Position numbers and translations under genes: made by a program. The notes under the pieces are model-generated. The model ran no database searches and was not told the origin of the DNA. It saw only the letters and a list, made by a program, of their open reading frames with translations. From Carcinoscorpius rotundicauda (lineage: Eukaryota > Arthropoda > Merostomata > Xiphosura > Limulidae), in NCBI GenBank assembly GCA_011833715.1, contig CM022396.1, forward strand, positions 91,139,097-91,203,096: a stretch of DNA of 64,000 nucleotides, in the 5' to 3' direction. Positions 12,201 to 24,200 of the stretch are shown here, in pieces; within the stretch, counting starts at the first letter, position 1, and the number at the start of each line of letters is the position of its first letter.

Positions 12201-15200
12201 GGTTCCGCTTTTGACCGTTAAAATTATTGCTTCTGAAATGCCAAGGTTTTAATGGTAACTCTATGGAATGGTTGTGTAGAATATTCATGTGCACCTTGTT
12301 CATGCTCAATGTTTAATGCTTGGTGTTAATAAATCAGTGTTTTTACCAGTATAAGGTTTAATGCTTGGTGTTAATAAATCAGTGTTTTTACCGGTATAAG
12401 GTTCATTTGGCATTATGATACTGTCCATGCAAACTTCCAAGTTATTATCACAATTACTGGTCCCAAATTAATTACGTGGTTTAGTACTAATAGACACTTC
12501 CACCCTGTTTTGACCAGATGGTTAAGGACGCACGACTCACAATCTGAGAATCACGTGTTCAAATCTCAGTCTCATGGAACATGCTAGCCCTTTTCGCTTT
12601 GTGAGCATTATAAATGACGGTGAATCGTATTATTCGTTTCAAAAAGAGTAATCCCAGAGTGGGTGTTGATGACTAGTTGTCTTAAACTGCCAAATTAAGG
12701 GCAGCTAGCGCAGATCGCTCACGCGCAGGTTGGCGCGAAATTCAAAACAAACACACCATTCTGCCCCGCACTGTGAGCCTGAGTACGATGTAATACTTCA
12801 ACCCAAAGTTCTACCCAATAACACACTCCCAAGAGTAGACGACATCAAAGTTAGGGATGAAGGAAGAGGTTTCGTGCACCTGACCCTCCTGAGTATTCAA
12901 AAATTAACATATCCAAATACCCACACAGAAGAAGCGAAGCGCACTGTTTATAACACTTTCGTCTTGCTGTTCACTACTACCGCGACAAGTAAGTTCCAAT
13001 TTAAATTTATTTGAAAAAGAACAATCTGAAAAAAAAATATTAAGTTTCTGAAAGAAGGATTTGGAAGCAAAATTGCTTTCTGGAAAAACCAGTATATTCT
13101 TAAATACAAAGCCTTACTAAATGATCATCCATGCTGTATCTATCGGTGGTGTTGAACGCCAGTTTTTAGTGTTATGAGTCTTCACATTTACCACCGACAC
13201 ACTAGAGGATTGAGGTCTATGTTTTTTTTATACAAAGTTAAATAGGGCTATCTGCTGAGCCCACCGAGGGGAATCGAACCCCTTATTTTAGCGTTGTAAA
13301 TCCGCAGACTTACCGCTGTACTAGCGAGGAGGCGGGAGTTAAGGAAGGGACTTTTAAATAAAATTATGTTTCTTCAAAATAATGATCTATAGCCACATAA
13401 AATTTCCATTTAAAAAAATTAATTATTTTTAATCCATATTAAATTACTAACAATGATATTTAAACCACACTGAGTTTTCTTAATAAGACATTAAAATTTC
13501 TTGAGTAAGAACTATCTGTAACCCATATTAGGAAAAAGAGTATTTGTTAATTACCAATTACAGATACGGTAACGCTAACATTGAGTCATCCAGCACCAAC
13601 TAATGTTTAAAAAAATGAATTAGTCGCGAGCATTCCAAAAAATATTAAAGTACATTTCAAATTAATCAATTATATTTTGCATTACGTATATATATATTTG
13701 CTATTCCGAAACACCATAATTCTCTAATTATATTTATATTTATTAATAATTCATTAAAAACAATTATTAAACAACCGGCTATATTATTAAATAAATTATT
13801 TGATATTTTGCTTCATAAAATTAAAATGTAAGTGTTAATAATAAAAAACATACTTTTTGGATAATAAAAAGTAAACAACCTCTTTTAAAATACATAAAAA
13901 TTGTGAATGTATAAATAACATTTCACCGTATTGTAAACCACAATTCCATTAAAAGATTTAATCTTTGTTTTAAATTCATTGATGGAACAGTTCTGTTATC
14001 CTGGAAGAAAGAAAATTTAGCTCCAAAAATGTGAAAGATATATTAAGGTTCTGTATTTATAATAATTATACATATTTTTTCGTAAACGAGAGTTTTAAAC
14101 AAGGAATAGGTGTTCCAATTGAAACGAACTACATGTGTAGCAAATTTATATCTTTGCTATTATGATAATAGATTTATTGAAAACTACAAAAATCCAGATA
14201 TTTTCATCTTAACTTACAGATATATAGATAGTTTGATTAGTATAAATAATCCTGAAATAAATAATGTTATAAACACTATTTATTCAGCAAATTAGAAATT
14301 GAAAATACTTCAGTATCTAAAACAAAAGCACACTTTTGTTTAGATTTAGAAATTAAAATAACTGATATAAAATATCAATACAAATATCTTGATAAAGAAA
14401 ATATTTTGCCTTTGCAATTGATGGTTTACCTTCTTTTAACAGTAATGTATTACATCTTTCTGTTGTAAGCATTATAGTTTCTCAATTATTCAGATGTTGT
14501 AAAATTTGTAATAAATTACAATATTTTATCAGTAATGTTGAAATACTGATACAAAATTAATAGTTAATGGATTTAATAAAAAAACTTTAAATAAATTATT
14601 AAACTATTCTGTAATAAATATAAGAATGTATTAAATAAATATAAATAATATAAATTATGGAAATTTAATTAAACATTTTTAAAAACCATTTTTAGTTATG
14701 AATAGGGTCATTTGACAACTTGGTACTACTTTATGCGGATGTATACCTTGTTGCATATAAAGGCTTGTTTAGTGCAGCGTAATTACAGCACACTTAATAA
14801 ATGGGTGATGGTTGGTAGCTATACTAGTATAGTTCGTTTACTAGGCTACGAATTGGTGTCTTTCTGCCATAAAGGGCCAGGAATGTTAACTTCAATAGAT
14901 AAATTTTTAACTTATCCCCGAATGGTAGTACCTTGTTCTTACTTTTTAATTCATTTTTTTCTTCACAACTGTCTGCAGGCAATGGAGGATAATACATATG
15001 TGGGACGTTGTGGGCTTGAGCACCCATATATCGCTACCTTAATTTTTATTCTATATCTATTGCCATTTCTTTACTTTAATTATTTGTGTGAGACTGGCGA
15101 TTGGAGGTTAAGACTAATAAACAGCGTATTCCTCCGCAATGTGGGTCCTACTTCTTCAATCGCCTCTTAAACCAAGGGTAAATTTCATATTCTACATTAT

Positions 15201-18200
15201 AGCTTGTACCCTGAGCTCTTTTTATTTAGTGCAGCGTTTTTTGTTTATTATTTTTAAATTTATTTTTTTTCGGTTTGTTGTTAGATTATAAGAAACTCAT
15301 ATAATTGTTTGTTTGTTTTTTAAATTTTGCGCAAAGTAACACGAGGGCTATCTGCGCTAGCCATCCCTAATTTAGCAGTGGGATGGCAGCTAGTCATCAC
15401 CACCCACCGCCAACTCTTGGGCTATCTTTTACCAAAGAATAGTAGGGTTTACTGTTATATTATAATGCCCCAACGGGTGAAAGAGCGAGCACATTTCGTG
15501 GGACTAGAATTCGAACCCGCGACCCTCAGATTACGAGTCGAACGTCTTAACCCATCTTACTATGCCGGGTGGCTAATATAATTACTCAAAGGTTCGGATT
15601 TGCTGTTTTTAACGCAATCTTTATTAAATTTCTCTGATATAAAATTATCATCTAAGTATACATTTTTATCATTACTTTATATCGACAGAAACTGGATTAG
15701 TGTAAATCCCGATAAACTATCTCAATGTGATAAATTAAACTTTAAAATTAAAACATTTTTATATATTTCGATCTTTCTAAATTTGAAGACTGTTCTATTA
15801 CTTGTTTAGTTTGAAATATCTGCTACCTACGAGGTTACAAAAACACATTTACGTTGGTATTAGAAGTGGTTTATGTACATTTGTAGCACAACTAGAACGT
15901 TAGAATAGATACATAGGCTATAAACATAATACAAATTGCATATTCTTTGTTTTATTAGATACTGCGGTATCTCGCAGCTCAACTTTAGCCCCGCCCTCTG
16001 CCACTACTTGTAAAGGAACAAGAGGAGAATCTCGTGCTGTGGGGGAGGTGTGGGTGGAGGAAAACGATTGTAAAAAGAAAATTTGTAATTGTGAAATTCA
16101 CAAAAACGGGTCCACTGTAGTCAGATGTAAACAGGGTTGTCCGTCGATTTCAAAAAAAGACCTGCAGTCCAGTCCGAATTGCCCATTTCCTATTCTCATC
16201 ACCCCTAACGACAACCCTTGTTTATGTCCTTATGTGTTTTGCACCAATTCTTTTAACCGTAAGTGAAAAATTAATGAAACATATTTAATTAGAATTGTAT
16301 AACATTCAAAGAAAATCCGAATGGTTGTGAAATATAAATTCTTTTGTTAAAGTGGAGAAAGTGTTTTTCACTGACCTGAAGTTAGCATTTGTTCAATCCT
16401 TTGTAAGATCTACTTAACTTCCCTATGTGTATGAAAACTAAACATATTCTTTATATAATATCATTTTAAACGTTTTTACTATGTAAATTAGATTATTTAG
16501 ATTTTATTAATTTATTTGTTCATCTTGTAGAGCTATTTAAAAAGCTATGTGGTTAATCATTCTAACGTTCCAGAAAAGAACAGAGAGTGGCTTAGTTATC
16601 AGCACAAAAAATCTGAAACAAAGGATCTATGGTTCGCGTCCGGTTGCTGCAAAAGTGTGTACTTTACATTGAGGCCTAAGTGTATTATCAGAGTGGCACT
16701 CGGGTATCACTATTTAAACCGATAATTTGTTATTTTGTTCAAGTAACAACGTGTTAAATGTTTCTATTGGAAAAATTAGTTTTCCTTACTTGTGGTCACA
16801 CTGAAACTTGTATATTTAATAAATATTATATAACACCTTTAGCAATTCTGAAAAATCCTTAAAAAAATCTAATTAAAAATATACAAATCCTTCCTTTTGA
16901 CGAAAGCATCACTCTGTGCATTTTTGTTAAATAAGCATGTGTATTTTTATTATTATTTTTGTAAAATAAGCATGTGTATTTTTATTATTATTTCTGAAAA
17001 ATAAGCATGTGTATTTTTATTATTATTTCTGTAAAATAAGCATGTGTATTTTTATTATTATTTTTGTGAAAGAAGCATGTGTATTTTTATTATTATTTCT
17101 GTAAAATAAGCATGTTTATTTTTATTATCGAAGGCTAGGGGGAAACAAAAAATAATAATCTCATGAAAAGCAAAAATCATTTTATAAATTAGAATTTATT
17201 TTAAAATCAGATTTTTTAACGATTGTCATTATGTCTGAATTATCTGGAAAACTATTTCATTCATGCGTGTTTAACATATCTTGCAGTCACAAGATATAAA
17301 ATTTTGTATTGTAAGCAAGCAAGAAATGAAACCTTGCCAACACAACTTACAACTTTTCTGTCAAAAAGGAGAAAAAAATGAGGCCTTACCACTTGTGATT
17401 TGATTGTTGACATCATAATGCCTTGACAGTTAATTATAAGAACGTGTTTCATCAGATCAGATCTTCTATTAGCATTATAATATCTGTAGTATCATAATAA
17501 CTATTAGCATCATAGCATTGGTAGCATTAAGGGGTGGATACAGGATTTTTCGATGTGGGGGGTATGATCGACCAAGAAACAGTGACTTAAACCCGATCCC
17601 AAGTCTGAGGTTAATTTAGTAATGATGAGACAGTAGCTCCTTGTTTCTGGAGAAATCCCACTCAGCGTAATCAAAAATATCCGAATTGAGATGATCAGTA
17701 CTTTATATTTTTGATTTCTCATTAACCTACACAATTTTGGTATGACCAGGGGGGATATATCCCCCCTCTGTATCCATCCCTGGTTGCGTCATGATCAGGA
17801 TAGGATAGTAAATCTCATACAAATAATGAAGCCACTTGTCCCAGACCCACCATCTAATCTATATTAATAAAAGCTAACTATGAACATAACTAGTAGTTGT
17901 GATCACCAGAGGATGGCTTGCCACAAAAGCTGCAGGTGGGATGGACTACCAAACGAGGATGAATTGATTGTATCCTGTTTTTTTCTAGAGAAGTTAAATA
18001 GAAATCTGACCAGTAAACTCTTGTTTGTTATTCCTGTATTTCATGCATGTGTGTGTTTTCTTACAGCAAAGCCACATCAGGCTATCTACTGAATCCATAG
18101 AAGGGAATCGAACCCCTAATTTTAGCGTTGTAAATACATAGACTTACCTCTGTACCAGCGGGGCGCATATTTCATGGAAATTTTAAAAGAAGTTGAAAAA

Positions 18201-21200
18201 CAATTATTATTTTTATATTACTCCTATATGAAGATGTTCTTACGAACATTTTGGTCTCAGCAGAATTACCTCATGAAAGGTCAAGAGCATTTGTAATATA
18301 AGTCGGGCAGAATAATAAATTCGTATGTCAGATTTCGATCTATGCTTACTTGAATAGTTTGAATGAAACTAACAAAAACTTACTCTTTGAAACGTTCTTG
18401 AAGAACATTTTTATATATTTGTTTGTTTTGAATTTCTCGCAAAGCTACAAAAAGGTTATCTGCGCTAACCGTCCTTAATTTAGCAATGTAAGAATAGAGG
18501 GAAGGCAGCTAGTTATCACCATCCACCGCCACCTCTTGGGCTACTCTTTCACCAACGAATAGTTGGATTGACCATCACGTTATAATGCCTCCACGGCTGA
18601 CAGAGCGAGTATGTTTGGTGCGACAGAGATTCGAACTCGCGATACTCGGATTACAAATCGAGTGCATTAAACATCTGGCCTTGCCGGGCCTTTATATATA
18701 AATATATATATGTATTTTATATATAATATATATATATATATATAAAGAATGATGCAACCTGTGGGCAAGTACTACCAAAATCTGAAAAGCCAGTTTTGGC
18801 ACAGACTATAGCACATGTAAGGAATGTCTATATATAGTTGATACCTCTGTTATTTAAAGTGTAATCTTATAAAATCCGAGTTTCGATACCCGTGATGGGC
18901 AGAGCACAGATAGCCCATTGTGTAGCTTTCTGTTTAATTCAAAACAACAACAAAAAAGTGTTATCTTAAGGTTTCGTGTTCGTATGATCACTTTGTTATT
19001 TACAGTGCTATTTTAAGGTTTCGTGTTCGTATGATCACTTTGTTATTTACGTGCTATTTTAAGGTTTCGTGTTGGTATGATCACTTTGTTATTTACAGTG
19101 CTATTTTAAGGTTTCGTGTTCGTATGACCACTGTTATTTACAGTGCTATTTTAAGGTTTCGTGTTCGTATGATCACTTTGTTATTTACAGTGCTATTTTA
19201 AGGTTTCGTGTTCGTATGATCACTTTGTTATTTACGTGCTATTTTAAGGTTTCGTGTTGGTATGATCACTTTGTTATTTACAGTGCTATTTTAAGGTTTC
19301 GTGTTCGTATGACCACTGTTATTTACAGTGCTATTTTAAGGTTTCATGTTGGTATGATCACTTTGTTAGTATGTGATGTGTCTATCAACGAAACTATAAA
19401 ACCATCTCATAGTTTATTTTGTTCCTAAAGATATAACTGATATTCTAGCAATACGAGTTGAAAATAAACAATAGTTAAAGGAATCTATTAGTTCCTCTTA
19501 ACCTTGTCATGTAATGTCGTTACTGTAGTTCTTAATCGATTTATTCTTATAACAAAACCGGTTACAAAAGAGCGGAAGGAAAGTTAATTCCAACTACTTT
19601 GCGTTGCCATGACAGCAGGACGTTGATTTCTGTCGTAAAGAATAGACAATAATGTGCTACGTGTGGCAGGTATATTGCTGCTCACCAATATTCCCGCGAG
19701 ATTTGGTGTACAGGTAGGTAAATGTATTCTTATAGACTGCTCGATCAATCGCTTCCACTGAAATCTTTGTCTTCTACTGGTAACTTGGCAACGTCAGCTG
19801 TTTTGTGCTATAAGTGATCGTTAGATGTAAACCAGCCAGAATTATATCTAACTCATTGCGCACTATGGACGTTTCATGTTACCAACTGACATACTGTTCT
19901 TCCCCCTAGCTCTACAGCCAACAGTAATGGGATGCACGTTCAAGGGGAACCATTATAAGGTCGGCGAGGAATTCCATGACGAATGTCGATCTTTGTGTCA
20001 TTGTGGTGCCGATTTGGAGGTCAACTGTGCGCTCATCGAATGTCCGCATCATTTTCCACCCCACGTGACCGAGTGTTTAGAGTGGCATATAGATCCCAAT
20101 TTTCAGCCAATACCACCCAACTGTTGCCCGCCTCCAAAATGCAAAAATGGTAAAAAAATAGCAACAACTGTATCATGGTTGAATTTAATATAATCGTATT
20201 GCATTATCTCGTTTAATCTAAAACATTTAAAATATTTTACGAAATAATCAACGCTTTAGAAATAGGTGAATAATTTATTTAACTTTCACACCTGCCACTC
20301 TTTATCTTCTTAAATCTATAATTGTAATATATAAATCACACTTAGTTTTCGTAAATATTAATAAGTGTGGTATTCTGTGTTTGTGTGTTTATTTTCAGTT
20401 TATTCAATATTTTATTTGCGTAATAAATTCTCACCACTCATAATTCAGGAAAACAATTATTAACACTCTAGACGCCACTTACCACAATCCAGTGAACACT
20501 ACTGTTTTGGTACAGCACAAAACACTACACAAGAGTAAAAAACTATTACACGCACGTTAATACACCATTTTGATTTAAGGTTTGAAGCCAATGATCGAGG
20601 TTCTAAGTTTCTTATGTTCGCTGTTTTGTTTATGATATAACGTACTATCTGTAAAGATCAACATTCGCGGGTTCTTTCGTACTACATCCCAATGGGTCAG
20701 CGGTAAGTTTAATACTTTTTTAACGATTCACTGTCTCGATTTGTTTTGGAATTTTGCACAAAGCTATTCGAGGGCTATCTGCGCTAGCCGTCTCTAATTT
20801 AGCAGTGTAAGTCTAGAGGGAAGGCAGCTAGTCATCACCACCCACCGCCAACTCTTTACCAACGAATAGTGGGATTGACCGTGATATAATAACGCCCCCA
20901 CGGCTGTGAGGGCGAGCATGTTTGGTTCGACTCGGGCGCGAACTCGCGACCCTCAGATTACAAAGCCTTAACGCGCTAGGCCATCACTGTCTCGAAGAAA
21001 AGACAGCCTGTACTTTGTTTTAACGCAGAGTTACACAATAAAATTTCCACTACAATTCGAAACTAGAGTCTCTAATGACAATACTGACTTACCTGTTTCA
21101 AAAAATGTAGTGTTATACAGTTTGAATATGTAAGATATTCAATGTATTTTAGAACATTGTAGCTAATATGTACTCCCGAAAAAGTGGGATGGGTCAACAG

Positions 21201-24200
21201 TCACTGGCTGAACGTTACTTGTCAAATTTATTATGGTCAAAATAAGCTGGTACAATAGTATTTATCATAGTTTTTTTAATCAGCCTTTAACTGAAAACTA
21301 GTATATGTAATAAAAAATATTTCATCTTTATCTCTAAATTATGCAATCGAAATAGTTATTCCTTTAAAATATTTGGAATGCTACTTTTGGACTTTATCTT
21401 TACTAGAGCGATAACAGCTTAATAAGTGAAAGAGATGCCTATTATTAGAACTATTGGATAACGTTGGTAAATTTAAGGCAGATCCAACTGCTTTATATCA
21501 TACCATAACGAAGAGAAATGGGAAAATCAGATTCTATGGCTTATTCGCATAACTGCTGGATAGAATTAACCTTTTTACAGTGCAAGTGTTCACTAAAGTC
21601 AGGGCCCGGCATTGCTAGGATGTTGTTGTTTTGAATTAAGCACAAAGCTACAAATGGGCTATCCGTGCTGTGCCAACCACGGGTATTGAAACCCGGTTTT
21701 TTGCGTTGTAAGTCCATAGACATACGGCTGAGCCACTGGGGGCGCATGGCTAGGTGGTTAAGGCACTCGATTCGTAATCCGAATCCCGTCGCACCAAACA
21801 TGATAGCCCTTTCAGCCATGGGGGCATTATAAAGTTATGTTAAATCCCACTATTCGTTGGTAAAAGAAATAGCTCAAGAGTTGGCGGTGGGTGGTAATGA
21901 CGACCTGCCTTTCTCTAGTCTTACACTGCTAAATTAGGGACGGCTAGCACAGATAGCCCTCGTGTAGCTTGACGCGAAATTCAAAACAAACACTAAGTCG
22001 GTAATGTTAAGGAAGATTCACTGCTTCACTATGCAGCCGTTTAACACAATACGTTACGTTGAACCAAATGTAACGATTTTTTAATGTAATTGTTAGAAAT
22101 TATGACCTACAAAACCAAATTACGACGTAAAAAGTCGCGAATGTTTACAAACACTATATTTAAAATTGTTACACAGAACTAAATTATATTTTACTAGAAA
22201 TCGTAATGTGTCAGTCAATCCTCTGATGGTTTTTGGAAAGAAAAATGTTTTTCTATCTAAATATTTTTGAAATACGAGTTAATTTGAGTTCTTTGATGCA
22301 AATTTTATTACTAATTTTCTACTTCTCTAGATGGTTCCTGTCGTTTTAACGGGATAAAAATTAATAACTTCCAGCGTATTCCTGATGAGTTATTAGACTG
22401 TGGAACGCGATGTGTTTGCGTCAACGGTAACGTTACATGTGAGAACAGGTGCCCACCATTGGGTAATATTCCTCCCTAATCTACCCTGTCCACCAGCCCT
22501 AGCGTACAAAGGACATCTTCCTGGAGACACGTGCTGCGTGCACTGGATATGCAGGGAGCCACATGCATCAGGTATTTGAGATTTTGTGTGACTTTAAAAA
22601 GGTAATTGATTTTGAGTTGAAAGTTTTATTTGTAGTTTAATAATACAAAACAAGAGATTTTGAGTTAGATGGGATTCATGAAGATTCTTAATACAATATT
22701 TATTAACATTTAGTTGGTTGTAATATTTAATAAATATATTACGTTTCATTGCGCCAAAATTTCTTTTCACTTAATATAGAAACACAATACACCTTAAACA
22801 AAATTTCTTGCTTGGAGTAATCTCGTTTTTCTCAAAATATATATATATATTTTTTTTTACATTTACCATTTCTTTTAATCTAAAAATATTTTGTCTCCTG
22901 GAGTGTTTTAAAGAGAATAGACTGAGGTTTTTACTATGTGCTTAGTTTTAATTACTGTTTAGCTTACAGATCTATTTGTGTGTTTGTTTGAACATAATTT
23001 AATATAATTATGCTCGATTTTATTATTTATTGTTTTCTTTCAATATTAATTTTTTTTACTAACATAATCAGTTTTATCGGGTTTGTTTGTTTGCGTACTG
23101 GTTCCTCTGGTTTACTTGATAATACTTCTACGTCACTTCCTATACTGGCCTTTAATTAAGTTTTTCGCACCTCATTGACTAGCCTGTTAGATATTGAAGG
23201 ACATATTCGACTTCAGCACTTACTTTTGGAAAGTGGAAACAGAAATCTGGACTCTCAACATAAACAAAGTATTTTAACATTCCTACGAAAATTGGGGCCT
23301 AATAGGCCCCAGAGCAACTTGAAAGGTTATTAATATTAGGCTAATAATTTTGTATGTAAATGAAATTGCCATTAACTGACCCTATCCCTTTATATTTTAA
23401 GGAGCAATAATATTTTGACTTTTCAGACATTTGCAAAATAATATTTTTTTTTTAAACATCCACTAAGGGTATTTTGGGGCTTATTAGGCCCCAGATCAAA
23501 AAACATAAAAATGACTTTATTTCCTGAATAATTCTAGAACAGGCCTGGGCAACCCAAAAAAGCAAATTATAGTAAAAATATATTAATTTTACAACTTCTT
23601 TTCAAAAGATGGATATTTAGGATAATAACTCCATTCCAACAATAATTTTAGACGGTCCTGATTATTGCCTAGTTTGCCCACGCCTGTTCTAGAACATTCT
23701 AGAAACTTTACAGAAGTATTTAGAATAATCTAAAGTACTCTTGAAGCTTCTAGAATATTCTAGAAGAATCCACAAATCCTATATATATAGGAGCCGAAAT
23801 CTTCAAACCGTGTCAAAAATGATATCTCTTGATGAAGCTGTACATTTACTGACAAAACCATCCGACGATGAAAGTGAACATGATAATGTCGAAGACTTCT
23901 CTGAAAGTTGTGATGATGATCCTTCTGAAGCCGAAAATGAACAAATCGCGCCGTACCCTTCTGAAAGTGAAGAAAGTAATCAAGAAGATCTTACTACGAT
24001 GTCAGTAAACGAACTTTTGTCCAAAGATAAGAATTTTAGTTATTCAACAACACCTTCAAGGATCAACAGGAGAACCGCAGCTCTCAAGATATTCAATGGG
24101 AACCCAGGCATTACAAGGCAAGCTGCTCCAAGAGTCTCTACACCATTCGAAACATTCAAAATTTTCATTTTTGATAATATGATGGAACAGATCACTTCAC

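Larger units (their letters stand above)
10055..12835 (+). other. intron 5 region (contains an unlocated half-FN3 exon?)
   Basis: Contains SINEs at 10188, 10478 and 12507 and a tandem repeat at 12305. Between 10760 and 12300 I see no coding stretch. The candidate acceptors I checked (11290, 11610, 11745, 12192) open into frames that stop within a few to ten codons. Confidence 0.6.
12989..15958 (+). other. intron 6
   Basis: Holds a family C SINE, a very AT-rich insertion (about 13380-15830) with a decayed reverse transcriptase and an unexplained open frame, and a nested family A SINE. Nothing is recognised at 13340-14090. Confidence 0.65.
16259..19909 (+). other. intron 7
   Basis: Repeat-rich: two minisatellites, a MITE-like element, three SINEs and a (TA)n tract, listed separately. 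16260-16920, 17150-17500 and 19440-19860 show nothing recognisable. Confidence 0.65.
20150..22330 (+). other. intron 8
   Basis: Holds one family A SINE and a nested A/B pair. The short string caatgggtcagcggtaag at 20690 is a scrap of a family B or C head. The rest is AT-rich without further features. Confidence 0.7.

Noticed and set aside
14712..15170. Nuclear copy of a mitochondrial ND1-like gene
   Set aside because: A superficial resemblance in two hydrophobic stretches only; the conserved ND1 blocks are not there.
16924..19366. CRISPR-like array
   Set aside because: The repeats are direct tandem units without unique spacers, in a eukaryotic intron.
22463..22496. A 34-base intron within exon 9 (GT..AG) that would restore the frame
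   Set aside because: Far shorter than any other intron here, lacks a pyrimidine tract of useful length and would delete the seventh VWC cysteine; a one-base indel is simpler.
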